Assembly: GCF_001006485.1 (NCBI RefSeq)
Contig: NZ_JUET01000030.1
Coordinates: 50,122 to 114,121 of the forward strand
Origin: Tannerella forsythia
GTDB taxonomy: Bacteria; Bacteroidota; Bacteroidia; Bacteroidales; Tannerellaceae
DNA length: 64,000 nt
Reading direction: 5' to 3'
Shown here in pieces: positions 33,387-42,282 of this stretch. The first letter of the stretch is position 1; each line of letters begins with the position of its first letter. The notes below the pieces were generated by a model. The model searched no databases. It had not been told where the DNA came from and saw only the letters and a list, made by a program, of their open reading frames with translations. The position numbers and the translations under genes were made by a program.

Positions 33387-33708
33387 CGTCGGTCACGGCC
33401 ACGACCACCTCCCGGCCCATCACCGAACGTTTCAGGTGAGCGTCGGCATTATCCTCGTATCCGTTATGCCGATATTGGCTATACGGTTTTTCGGGGGCAA
33501 GTTTCTCAAGCCACAGCTCCATATCATGATGCAGTCCGCTCTCGTCATCATTGATAAACACACTGGCCGTGATATGCATCGCATTGCAGAGCAGCAGTCC
33601 TTCGCGTATGCCGCTTTCGGCCAGACATTGCTCGATCTCGGATGTGATATTCACGAATGCCCGGCGCGTCGGTGTCTCAAACCATAATTCTTTTCTGTAC
33701 GATTTCAT
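33292..33708 (-). CDS. yjbQ: YjbQ/UPF0047 family protein
   Basis: A 138-residue cytoplasmic protein of the UPF0047/YjbQ family, small trimeric proteins reported to have weak thiamine-phosphate synthase activity; the real role is open. Conserved segments are visible: [56 protein letters not shown] and [16 protein letters not shown]. It is the last gene of a minus-strand run, 40 bases behind a radical SAM gene. Its last 30 codons are duplicated 4.4 kb away at 28886-28978, at the other end of an A+T-rich insert. Confidence 0.92.
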
Positions 33709-33748
33709 ATTCTTTCTAACCGTTTGTTCGGTGATATAAAGTTAAATA

Positions 33749-34564
33749 TCAATAGGAAACGGAAACTTCTATTCCCGTTTCTTTATGTATGCGGTCGGCA
33801 ATCGCATCAAGTTCGACCTTCGGAATCTTTTCGAGGGTACGTACCGGAGTCTCCCTGTCGATCGTATAAATCATCACTTTGTAGGGACGGATTTGTTTCA
33901 GCGCATCGATCCATGCCGCCACCTCCTCATCGCTCGTATTGTCGATCGCCACGCCATCGCGATGGCCGCGCAGGAACATCGTTTGAACGACGAGCCGTCC
34001 GTCGAAGCGACATAATTGGCGGACGAGTTTTTCGCAGGTGAAGTCGCGCCGGTCGGGATCGTCGATCTGCCGCATCCGTTCATCGTTCACGGAATCGAGT
34101 TTCATGATACACTCGTCGATCTTCAGCAGAGCGTTCATCACTTCCTCTTTATGCAACATGGTCGAGTTCGAAAGCACCGCCACTTTAGCCAGAGGACAGA
34201 GCGCATCGCGGACGGCAAGCGTGTCGTCGATAATCCCCGCGAACTCCGGGTGCATCGTCGGCTCTCCGTTACCGGAGAACGTGATCACATCGGGTCGCAC
34301 ACCTTTTTTCGCCATCTCCTGCAACTTGACTGTGAGGGCATTCCGTATGTCTTCGCGTTTGGGGGCCGGTCTTTTCGCCGGGAAGTTCTCGTTCAGTCCG
34401 CATTCGCAGTAGATGCAATTGAATGAGCAGCGTTTTCCGTCGAGAGGCGATACATTGATGCCCAACGACACGCCCAGGCGACGGCTGTGTACCGGGCCAT
34501 ATACGATCTGTTGAAATAATATCGTCGACAAATTTCTTTCTTTTACGGGTTGTACATTGCGCAA
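33749..34564 (-). CDS. Radical SAM protein
   Basis: A 271-residue radical SAM enzyme. The FeS motif is CSFNCIYCECG (CxxxCxxC) near residue 46, and a GNGEP segment (FSGNGEPTMHPEF) near residue 98 gives the SAM-binding site. The start region IVYGPVHSRRLGVSLGINVSPLDGKRC matches a widespread family annotated only as radical SAM protein, with relatives near tRNA-modification enzymes. The substrate is not known. The exact start is uncertain: a TTG at residue 12 would also give the family N terminus. Cotranscribed with yjbQ. Confidence 0.85.
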   Translation of the reverse strand: MRNVQPVKERNLSTILFQQIVYGPVHSRRLGVSLGINVSPLDGKRCSFNCIYCECGLNENFPAKRPAPKREDIRNALTVKLQEMAKKGVRPDVITFSGNGEPTMHPEFAGIIDDTLAVRDALCPLAKVAVLSNSTMLHKEEVMNALLKIDECIMKLDSVNDERMRQIDDPDRRDFTCEKLVRQLCRFDGRLVVQTMFLRGHRDGVAIDNTSDEEVAAWIDALKQIRPYKVMIYTIDRETPVRTLEKIPKVELDAIADRIHKETGIEVSVSY

Positions 34565-34601
34565 ATTTCAGGAATAGGAGCCATATATGCAAGTTTTTTC
34601 A

Positions 34602-36671
34602 TCAGAATTTCCAGCGGATCATGGCATGAACATCGGTGCGGTTTCGGCCGTCGATCGTTTCAAGTCCCGAGCCGATATGCTCACCTTCAAAATAATGGGC
34701 CCACCCGATTTTAGCGGCTATAACAAAGCGATATCCGACCGAATAACGCAAGACAGTCGACAGGCGCATCCCTTTCCCGTAAAACGAAGTGCTATTGAAA
34801 GCGTAAAGCAGATTCTTTTCGTACGAATAGATACGGCTTTGATAATCATCTGTACGGAAGCAAGCGATAAACAAATCCGTTTGGAGAGGAAACCTTTGAG
34901 GCTTCCACCCGACGGTATTCGAAACCATCCATCCGTGACTTGTCGCTTTTGCTTCGGGAGTAAGAAGCGAGGCATCGATGGCGGCCTTCCACGACCATTC
35001 GGGAGTCGGATGGTATAACATTTGGGCACGCAGGCGATGATGACGCGTCGGGAGGATTTTTGTTTCGGGATGCCCCTTTACCGTATGATTTGACTCGCGT
35101 CGCCGGTAGCGATAACGTACATAAAAGTCCAGATGCTCCAGCTTCGAATAATCGACCTGCAACAGACAGTCGGTACCCGACGAAGGTGCATCGACCCCGA
35201 ACTTCATCCACGGGAAACGATAAAAATCCGCATAGCCGGTTATTTTCCAAAAGCCAACGGGTGGCGTAAGCTCCCAGCCGATATATACGCCCTCCTCATT
35301 CCGTATATCGTTGCTTTGCGAAAACGCATGAGCGAAATAGGCTTGATAATCGGCAGCGTAGCGACGGTAGAGAATGATTCCTTTGACGGAGGAGGAAGGT
35401 GTCCATTGCAGTGCGTTCAGGGTCGCCCAGGCGCCATTGCGCGACAAAGCCGTTTCTCCGTACCCTTTCAGTGTATTTATGCGGAACATGTAGTCGACAC
35501 TCGCATTCACGTTTCGGTTCCCGTGAAAAAGATAACGATTGTAAGGCTTCGCCGGAGGCTCGACCGTATGAGGTCCGAAGTTGTACGTAATGGCCGTCAG
35601 TCCGATATGAGAGCCGGACGCGGCATAACGTATGTTTGTTCCGATGGTTTGCGTTGTTACCGCATGCCGTTTGCTACGTTCGCTCTCCGTGCGGTGCAGG
35701 CCATCGGTCTTGAACGAGGTGATGATGGTGCTGTCGGTCGAAGCATCTGCTTTACGGCGCGAATAAAACACGTTGGCTGTCCAGTTTTTCCATACGAAGG
35801 TAACTGCCACGCCACGAAAAAAATCGTGTTCGTTCGTCGAGTAATGGCGCCGGAAGCCGTTGCTGCGATAGCCGGAAGAGGATAATACGGTGGTGCGTAT
35901 GGGAATGAAATCATGGCTTAGCACCAATCCCTGGCCGAAAGAAGCTTTATAGTCGCCCGCCGCAAACGTCCTGAGCCATTTCTTCATATCGTTCAACAGC
36001 AGATGAGCCGAATAGTAATCATATCCTTTGTGACGGGCATTCCCAAACGGCTCGCCGGCATCTTTCTCCGCCACGAACCCGGCCTGAATACGTTCGTCGA
36101 ACGTATAAGAGTAACGCAGTGAATGGTAAAACGGCTCGCCGAGGTATATCCGGTTAGGGTAACGCTGCAATATACTGTCGGGCTGCGGACGGTAGCCCTG
36201 CTTCTGCTCCAGCGTGCGACGATATTCGGCGATGCATTGATGAAAACCATGCTTTCGGAGGTTAGAGGCATTGATTGTATGTTGTTTCCGGCCGGCCTCG
36301 CCGACATACACGAAAGGCTCTATCTCTTCGATGGTCGGATGGTCTAACGCCGCGATATTTTTCAGTTCGTAGACGGTCAGCAGTGCACCGTATTTCTGAC
36401 GGTAAGAAAGGATCGCCTCCACCTGTGCATCGGAAAGAAAGGGTAGCCGTCGCAGAGATTCGGCTGTAGCCGTGTTCAAATCAATCGGATGCTCGGCAAG
36501 ATACGAGAGCTCGGAGTACAGCGATTCGAGTCGCTCGCTGTTTTCCTCGTCTTCGGCCAACTGCTGGATATATTCTTTCCATCGCTCGTTCGTTCGCTCA
36601 TCCTGACCGTTTGCGCAGAAGCAAAGAATCAGGAAAAAGATCAGCCCAAAGATAAACCCTCGTTGTTCCAT
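34602..36671 (-). CDS. Helix-hairpin-helix outer-membrane protein
   Basis: A 689-residue exported protein with a signal peptide (cleavage near CANGQ, residue 22). Residues about 60-125 hold two helix-hairpin-helix motifs of the ComEA type (IDLNTATAESLRRLPFLSDAQVEAILSYRQKYG and YELKNIAALDHPTIEEIEPFV). The remaining 550 residues alternate polar and aromatic positions and end in RWKF, as in a large beta-barrel with a C-terminal aromatic. This architecture is common in Bacteroidetes, function unknown; despite the HHH motifs it should lie in the outer membrane. It starts 12 bases after the barrel gene upstream. Confidence 0.8.
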   Translation of the reverse strand: MEQRGFIFGLIFFLILCFCANGQDERTNERWKEYIQQLAEDEENSERLESLYSELSYLAEHPIDLNTATAESLRRLPFLSDAQVEAILSYRQKYGALLTVYELKNIAALDHPTIEEIEPFVYVGEAGRKQHTINASNLRKHGFHQCIAEYRRTLEQKQGYRPQPDSILQRYPNRIYLGEPFYHSLRYSYTFDERIQAGFVAEKDAGEPFGNARHKGYDYYSAHLLLNDMKKWLRTFAAGDYKASFGQGLVLSHDFIPIRTTVLSSSGYRSNGFRRHYSTNEHDFFRGVAVTFVWKNWTANVFYSRRKADASTDSTIITSFKTDGLHRTESERSKRHAVTTQTIGTNIRYAASGSHIGLTAITYNFGPHTVEPPAKPYNRYLFHGNRNVNASVDYMFRINTLKGYGETALSRNGAWATLNALQWTPSSSVKGIILYRRYAADYQAYFAHAFSQSNDIRNEEGVYIGWELTPPVGFWKITGYADFYRFPWMKFGVDAPSSGTDCLLQVDYSKLEHLDFYVRYRYRRRESNHTVKGHPETKILPTRHHRLRAQMLYHPTPEWSWKAAIDASLLTPEAKATSHGWMVSNTVGWKPQRFPLQTDLFIACFRTDDYQSRIYSYEKNLLYAFNSTSFYGKGMRLSTVLRYSVGYRFVIAAKIGWAHYFEGEHIGSGLETIDGRNRTDVHAMIRWKF

Positions 36672-36683
36672 ACTCCATCATAT

Positions 36684-37493
36684 TCAGAATGAGAAAGAAA
36701 GTCCGAAACCGGAACCCGCACCCAGTACGGGATGATACCAGAAGGCCACATCGGCTGTCAGACCGACGAGCGTATAACTCACACCGGCCGACGGAAGGAA
36801 CGGATGAGTGCTTATTCCGCTGCGGATCCGAAAATCAGAGAATGCTTCATATTCCATTCCTGCGGAAAAAGAAAACGGCGTCTCTTCGCAAGTCTCTACC
36901 CCGACGGTCAGCAGAACCTTTTCCGCCACCCAATAATTCATACCCAACAAAACGCTTCGCATCACGAAATCCTTGCTGTCCGTCTCACGGTCTTCGAGCG
37001 AGACAGACGGGAAATTCATGACCGACACGGCAATCAGCCAATCGTCGGACGGATGGAAGTCCGCCCCTACATCGACGGCTATCCGGGCCATATCACGCTC
37101 GAATAACTCCGACTGCAAGAGGATATATTGCAGGCTGACACCGAGTGACCAAAGACGACTCAGCCGCCTCGCAACCGAAAAGCGGAACATGCTCTCGCGG
37201 TATTCGTCATAACCGAACGAAGCCAGATGAGCGCCGAAAGGCAACAGGGCATTCGGATAGCACAGTCCCCCGCTGAGCGTACCCAGCTCTTTGATGCCGT
37301 AACGGTTGAAATAATCGGCACGTATTTCGCGCTTCGGCATCAAGGCCAGCAACGACGGGTTCAACAAAGCCGAGAGGGTAACGCCTTGTCCTCCCATACC
37401 TGCGGTACGGGTATCGGACGGACGAAGCCGGTCGGTCGCTTCCGCAAAGCAGCAAACAGACCCCAAAACAATGATCAGCACCCCCTTTTTCAT
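36684..37493 (-). CDS. Outer-membrane beta-barrel protein (PorV/PorQ-like)
   Basis: A 269-residue exported barrel: signal MKKGVLIIVLGSVCCFAEA, then RPSDTRTAGMGGQGVTLSALLNPSLLALM, which resembles the start of PorV/PorQ and FadL-type barrels (MGG..V...NPA). Alternating beta strands follow, ending GSGFGLSFSF with a C-terminal Phe. It may be a small membrane-channel or secretion-associated protein; a firm family cannot be given. It is the first gene of the minus-strand run barrel, HHH protein, radical SAM, yjbQ. Confidence 0.6.
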   Translation of the reverse strand: MKKGVLIIVLGSVCCFAEATDRLRPSDTRTAGMGGQGVTLSALLNPSLLALMPKREIRADYFNRYGIKELGTLSGGLCYPNALLPFGAHLASFGYDEYRESMFRFSVARRLSRLWSLGVSLQYILLQSELFERDMARIAVDVGADFHPSDDWLIAVSVMNFPSVSLEDRETDSKDFVMRSVLLGMNYWVAEKVLLTVGVETCEETPFSFSAGMEYEAFSDFRIRSGISTHPFLPSAGVSYTLVGLTADVAFWYHPVLGAGSGFGLSFSF

Positions 37494-37697
37494 GATAAAA
37501 TCCGTTTGATAACAACTCTATACAGCCTTTTTATAAAAACAATCAAGAGACGTAAATAGTTTAATTATTCAGGTGTTTTTTGTTGTGGCTGCGGTTCGTT
37601 TTCAACATTCAGCCGTCTGATTCTCCTGTCCTGAAAAAGGGCGGCCGTTCTTTTATTGTGATCTCATTGCCGTCTTGTAAAAGTGGATGAATGGTTT

Positions 37698-38852
37698 TTA
37701 CTTCTTGCGAACGTCGATACCGATGCCCGGTTTATCGGTAGGTTTCATGATGCCATCCTGCAATGTTGCACCGCGGCACCAATCCGATTCTGGCTGGATG
37801 AGCAGGTTACCGTCGAGGTCGCAGAAATCGACAGCCGGAGCGAGCTGGGTCGCCGCTGAGATGGCACATGAACTTTCGGTCATGCAACCGATCATCACTC
37901 GCATATTGAGCGAGCGGGTGAGGTTGACCATCTTCCAGGCTTCGCGCAGTCCGGTGCACTTCATCAGCTTGATGTTAATGCCGCTGTATGCATCTTTCAA
38001 TCGCGGGATGTCCGTCAGTCGTTGCACGGCCTCATCGGCAAAGACAGGCAGCGGGCTATGTTCCGTGATCCATGCATGATCGTCGAGCTTCTTCTTCGAC
38101 ATGGGTTGTTCTACCATCACAATACCTTTTTCTTTCAACCACAGAATCATATCGAGCGCCTGATGCTTGTCTGTCCATCCCTGATTGGCATCGACGGCCA
38201 GCGGAATATCGGTCACTTCACGGATCGTCTCGATCATCGTTTTATCATGTTCCGTCCCGAGCTTGACTTTCAGGATACGGAATTTGTCAAGATACTCTTT
38301 CGTCTTTTTACGAACAACCTCAGGTTGATCGATGCCGATCGTGTATGTCGTCGGAGGGATATGATCGGGATTCAATCCCCAGATTTTGTACCACGGCTGC
38401 CCCATGAGTTTTCCGACGAGATCGTGCAAGGCTATGTCGACGGCTGCTTTTGCGGCCGTATTGTTTTCGCCAAGGCGATCGACATACGTCAGAATATCCT
38501 CCATCTCGAACGGACTGCGGAAGCGGTCTAACTCCACCCGTTTCAAAAAAGCGCATACCGAAGCCTGCGACTCACCCAGATATTGGGGCATAGAGGCTTC
38601 GCCGTATCCCGTCATGCCGTCGTATTCGATTTTTGTGCGGACGGTCGGCGTCATGGTGCGTGAATAAGTAGATACGGTGAACGTATATCTCAGCTGTAAA
38701 TCGACCGGCTCGAATGTCAGTTTCATTTTGCCGTCGAGAGCTGCTGACCGCATCAGGGTGAACGGTGCGGCATGCGATGAGTCGAGAGACAGACTGCCTG
38801 CCGCTGCTGCGAACGCAGCCGTTTTCAGAAAATTCCTGCGATTCTGTTTCAT
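37698..38852 (-). CDS. Dipeptide (L-Ala-D/L-Glu) epimerase, Tat-exported
   Basis: A 384-residue enolase-superfamily enzyme that interconverts L-Ala-D-Glu and L-Ala-L-Glu from murein. The catalytic LKVKLG (KxK), metal ligands DANQGW, EQPM and FADE, the second Lys in NIKLMKCTG and the C-terminal MTESS and DLDGN motifs are all present. The N terminus KQNRRNFLKTAAFAAAAGSL has a twin-arginine signal ending before HAAPF, so the enzyme should be periplasmic. The ATG at 38852 overlaps the NlpC/P60 stop by 4 bases (ATGA), better than the ATG at 38870. It works with the peptidase upstream. Confidence 0.88.
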   Translation of the reverse strand: MKQNRRNFLKTAAFAAAAGSLSLDSSHAAPFTLMRSAALDGKMKLTFEPVDLQLRYTFTVSTYSRTMTPTVRTKIEYDGMTGYGEASMPQYLGESQASVCAFLKRVELDRFRSPFEMEDILTYVDRLGENNTAAKAAVDIALHDLVGKLMGQPWYKIWGLNPDHIPPTTYTIGIDQPEVVRKKTKEYLDKFRILKVKLGTEHDKTMIETIREVTDIPLAVDANQGWTDKHQALDMILWLKEKGIVMVEQPMSKKKLDDHAWITEHSPLPVFADEAVQRLTDIPRLKDAYSGINIKLMKCTGLREAWKMVNLTRSLNMRVMIGCMTESSCAISAATQLAPAVDFCDLDGNLLIQPESDWCRGATLQDGIMKPTDKPGIGIDVRKK

Positions 38853-39931
38853 TGTTTTTGTTTGTTCCATGGGTTTTGGTAATACGGATTATTTTTAATC
38901 GTGCTGATTCCGGACCATTCGCGAGCGCCGATGATACGGCAGGCACGTACAAACTCCGACGCGTTCAGGACATCGTAGTTCGGAGCAGACGGGGTGAGGC
39001 TGCCGACCTTTACCTGGGTAGCCTCATGGATGAATTCGCCGTTGCCCAGATAAATCCCGACATGACGGATACGGTCTCGGCTCTTTCCGAAGAAAAGCAA
39101 ATCGCCCGGACGGAGATTCCCGTATCCGTTCGTGATATCGATCTGCTCGCCGGTGACGCATTGCTGTGACGCATCCCGTTGCAGGATGAGTCCGTGAAGG
39201 AAGAAAACTGTCTTTACGAAACCGCTGCAATCCATCGCTTTCGACGATGTGCCGCCCCAAAGGTAAGGTACGCCCATAAACGATTGTGCCGTAGCAAGAA
39301 CACGTTCAGCCGTCAGATGGATATGCTTCAGCCATTCATCCATTGGCTGTGCTTCGGCTTTCAGGACAAAAGCCGTTCGTCCGTCGGGATATGAGACGCG
39401 ATAGAAGGCTCCCTTTTTACCTTCGAGGCGGAGCATATTGCCCGCCACCAAGTCTGAGACAGGAGGCGACTTACGGTCGGCGCGTGAATAGGCGAAGCCG
39501 TGATGAGCCAGAAAAATGATTTTCGGGGCGTCTGTCCATGCTGCAAAAGCGTCGGCACTCATCTCAGTCACGTTGCCGGATTTCGTATATCCCGTATAAT
39601 TGTCGGGTGTTTGAATGCGCAACCATCCGTCGTGCCGTTCCAAGATACGGACGGGAGTGCCCAGCAGCGCCTGAGTCGCCATCTCGGCAGGATACCTGCC
39701 TTGTGTGCGAATGCTGGCGACCGAAAGCGTCACCACGCCATACGTCCGTTCATCCATCGCGGCGGAAGGCTCAAGAGGGGCAGGCAGCGATTGAAGGGTC
39801 AGCCGGCGTATGGGAACGGTGTCTTGAGGCGTTTGCCGTACCGTATCTTTTGTTGCGAAGAGGCTTCCCTCTGCTGTTGTCAGCGAGGCGAAGCACAGGA
39901 ACGCGAGAATAAAATATAGAAACCGTTTCAT
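38849..39931 (-). CDS. NlpC/P60 murein peptidase with SH3 domains (YkfC-like)
   Basis: A 360-residue exported cysteine peptidase. After a signal peptide come SH3-like segments (VVTLSVASIRTQGRYPAEM, GTPVRILERHDGWLRIQTPD) and from about residue 205 the NlpC/P60 domain: YLWGGTSSKAMDCSGF with the catalytic Cys, RHVGIYLGNGEFIHEA with the His. It resembles gamma-D-glutamyl-diamino-acid endopeptidases that trim murein stem peptides, releasing L-Ala-D-Glu, the substrate of the epimerase encoded next. The 4-bp overlap shows an operon. It probably acts in the periplasm. Confidence 0.88.
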   Translation of the reverse strand: MKRFLYFILAFLCFASLTTAEGSLFATKDTVRQTPQDTVPIRRLTLQSLPAPLEPSAAMDERTYGVVTLSVASIRTQGRYPAEMATQALLGTPVRILERHDGWLRIQTPDNYTGYTKSGNVTEMSADAFAAWTDAPKIIFLAHHGFAYSRADRKSPPVSDLVAGNMLRLEGKKGAFYRVSYPDGRTAFVLKAEAQPMDEWLKHIHLTAERVLATAQSFMGVPYLWGGTSSKAMDCSGFVKTVFFLHGLILQRDASQQCVTGEQIDITNGYGNLRPGDLLFFGKSRDRIRHVGIYLGNGEFIHEATQVKVGSLTPSAPNYDVLNASEFVRACRIIGAREWSGISTIKNNPYYQNPWNKQKQ

Positions 39932-40116
39932 GATCTATCCGCAAAAAAACGGCTTTAAAGATAAGGCATATTTTACGAATACAAAAAATCCGAGATAAAA
40001 TAAGCTAACAGGAAAAATTCCGGTCGTCAAGAAAGGAGAAAAGTGAATAGGCTGAAAAAAGACACAGTCTGAAAAGAAAAATCCCTGCACAAACATCCGA
40101 AACCGGATTTTCTATG

Positions 40117-40124
40117 TAAATTTG
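40117..40124 (+). promoter_or_regulatory. Promoter -7 box of the DUF4301 gene
   Basis: TAAATTTG, 29 bases before the ATG at 40154; no clear -33 TTTG. Confidence 0.5.
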
Positions 40125-40153
40125 TGAGCGAATCATAGAGTAAGAAGGAAAAT

Positions 40154-41674
40154 ATGTTAACATCTAATGATCTTCAGTTACTGGCTGAAAAGAAGATTAC
40201 GGAAACTGGTTTACAGGAGCAGCTGGATCGTTTTGTGCAGGGATTTCCATTTCTGGAGATCAAAGCGTCGGCGTCGGTCGCGAAAGGGATCCGCTCGATC
40301 TCGGACGAGGCACGTCAACAGTACATCGACCGCTGGAAAGCGTATCTGGCGGAGAACAAGAAAATACTCAAATTTGTACCGGCTTCGGGGGCAGCCAGCC
40401 GCATGTTTAAAGACTTGTTTAGCTTCCTGTCCGCCTCGTACGAGGTTCCCACAACTCCCTTTGAGAAGAAATTTTTCGACGAAATCGGGCGATTTGCCTT
40501 TTATCAATTACTCGATGCCTGTTGCCAGCAAAACGAGAGGCAGGATATTCCATCGCTGCTGGCTGCGGGTCAATACAAGGCGATCGTCAGTAATCTGCTC
40601 GAAGAAAAAGGACTGAATTACGGAGCACTGCCGAAAGGCTTGCTGCAATTTCATGCGTATGCGGATGGTGTGCGGACGGCGCTTGAGGAACATCTCGTCG
40701 AAGGAGCATTATATGCGAAGAACCGGACAGGCGAGGTACATATCCATCTGACTGTTTCGCCCGAACATCAGCCGTTGTTTGAGCAATTAGTCAAGGAAAC
40801 GACGCCGGCCTACGAGAAAGCGTTCGGGGTGCATTATTCGGTGTCGTTCAGCACGCAGCAGCCCAGCACCGACACGGTAGCCGTGGATATGAAGAATGAA
40901 CCGTTTCGCGATGCCGACGGACAGCTTGTATTCCGTCCGGGAGGGCACGGGGCACTCATTGGCAATCTGAATGCGATGGATGCCGATGTCGTATTTATCA
41001 AGAACATCGACAACGTGGTGCCCGACCATTTCAAAGACGCTACGGTTACGTACAAACAGCTTCTGGCCGGAATACTCGTCGATCTGCAATCCCGGATTGC
41101 CGACTACCTGAAACTGATTGAAAGCGGCTGCTATACGCCGGAGCAGGTGGCCGAGATGATCCGCTTTGTCGAAGATGAATTGTGCATCGAAAATCCTGAG
41201 TTGGAGTACCTCGAAGATGTAGAAGTGATCCTTTACATCAAAAGAAAGTTACTGCGCCCGCTGCGCGTGTGCGGTATGGTGAAGAACGTGGGCGAACCGG
41301 GTGGAGGGCCTTTCTTTGCCGTCAATCCTGATAAGACTATTTCGTTGCAGATTCTCGAAAGCTCACAGATTGATATGGAGAAACCCGAAGCCCGTCAATT
41401 CTTCGAGCAGGGAACGCACTTTAATCCGGTCGATCTTGTTTGCGCCCTGAAAAGTCCCGACGGGACGAAATATAACCTGCCGGATTTCGTCGACAAGAAT
41501 ACGGGATTTATCTCGCAGAAAAGCAAAGACGGACGCGAGCTGAAAGCACTCGAGCTGCCGGGTTTATGGAACGGCGCCATGAGCGACTGGAATACGGTGT
41601 TTGTCGAAGTGCCGATCGAAACGTTCAACCCCGTTAAGACTGTTAACGATCTGCTTCGTCCGCAACATCAATAA
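40154..41674 (+). CDS. DUF4301 family protein
   Basis: A 506-residue soluble protein without signal or membrane segments. The start SNDLQLLAEKKITETGLQEQ and the block KILKFVPASGAASRMFKDLF match DUF4301 (PF14134), a family almost limited to Bacteroidetes. The FVPASGAASRMF loop and FRPGGHGALIGNLN resemble sugar-nucleotide pyrophosphorylase loops, so a nucleotidyltransferase-like fold is possible, but no reaction is established. KNVGEPGGGPFFAVN is another strongly conserved segment. It stands alone with its own promoter. Confidence 0.85.
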   Translation: MLTSNDLQLLAEKKITETGLQEQLDRFVQGFPFLEIKASASVAKGIRSISDEARQQYIDRWKAYLAENKKILKFVPASGAASRMFKDLFSFLSASYEVPTTPFEKKFFDEIGRFAFYQLLDACCQQNERQDIPSLLAAGQYKAIVSNLLEEKGLNYGALPKGLLQFHAYADGVRTALEEHLVEGALYAKNRTGEVHIHLTVSPEHQPLFEQLVKETTPAYEKAFGVHYSVSFSTQQPSTDTVAVDMKNEPFRDADGQLVFRPGGHGALIGNLNAMDADVVFIKNIDNVVPDHFKDATVTYKQLLAGILVDLQSRIADYLKLIESGCYTPEQVAEMIRFVEDELCIENPELEYLEDVEVILYIKRKLLRPLRVCGMVKNVGEPGGGPFFAVNPDKTISLQILESSQIDMEKPEARQFFEQGTHFNPVDLVCALKSPDGTKYNLPDFVDKNTGFISQKSKDGRELKALELPGLWNGAMSDWNTVFVEVPIETFNPVKTVNDLLRPQHQ

Positions 41675-42282
41675 AGAACAAGAAGATAGCCCTTAAACAA
41701 CGTAAATTCGACCTAATCCGGCATCAATCTTGGTATATGAAGTTGTCAGGAATTCGATGACGCGTGTGTTTTTAGGTGACAGATGTTTTATGAACCCTTT
41801 GGACTCGAAGTTGATGTCATCGGACAAGGAAAGAACTTGTTCATCGATTTTTCAAGGCCGATATGGAACCATGCAACATGTTTTCTTCCATCATGCAAAG
41901 CTCGATATTATTAACCTAAAATAATGATTATCGTTCCATTGATTTTCTATTGAGCCCGAATTTCTGCAAAATTATCTCGATGAATTCTGTTATAAGTTTA
42001 ATCGAAGATATTGGGAGAAGCACTCTTTGGAAGAGTGCTAGCAAATTGCGTAACTTATAAAAATGAGTCTGATAAATACGGATAATCATATTATACAAAA
42101 AAACACAGAAGGAGCAGATTGTCAACAAGATAAAATGATTAAGATCAATAGATATCCCCACCAGAAGTAAGAATTAAGTTGCTCTTGCCTCTGGTAGGTA
42201 ATTAATTGTCTATATAATAGATAATTGTTCTGCCTGTTTTTAAGGCTGATCCTAAGGTCAAATTATTTCATCATTGTAATAT
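41675..42282. other. A+T-rich spacer with nested inverted repeats
   Basis: No gene is convincing in these 608 bases. A 43-codon frame at 41783-41914 (MFYEPFGLEVDVIGQGKNLF) has no match I recognise. A hydrophobic 77-codon minus frame (41928-42161) contains the nested palindrome at 41990-42060 and is doubtful. Confidence 0.5.
41990..42060. repeat. Nested inverted repeats (two 9-bp stems)
   Basis: An outer perfect stem TTATAAGTT/AACTTATAA (41990-41998, 42052-42060) encloses an inner perfect stem AGCACTCTT/AAGAGTGCT (42019-42027, 42031-42039, 3-base loop). No T tract follows and no gene ends beside it on the plus strand, so it is not a plain terminator. Confidence 0.6.

Noticed and set aside
41928-42161. 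Hydrophobic 77-codon minus-strand frame as a small membrane protein
   Set aside because: It contains the nested inverted repeat, has no promoter box in front and matches no family I recognise; chance in A+T-rich DNA is likely.
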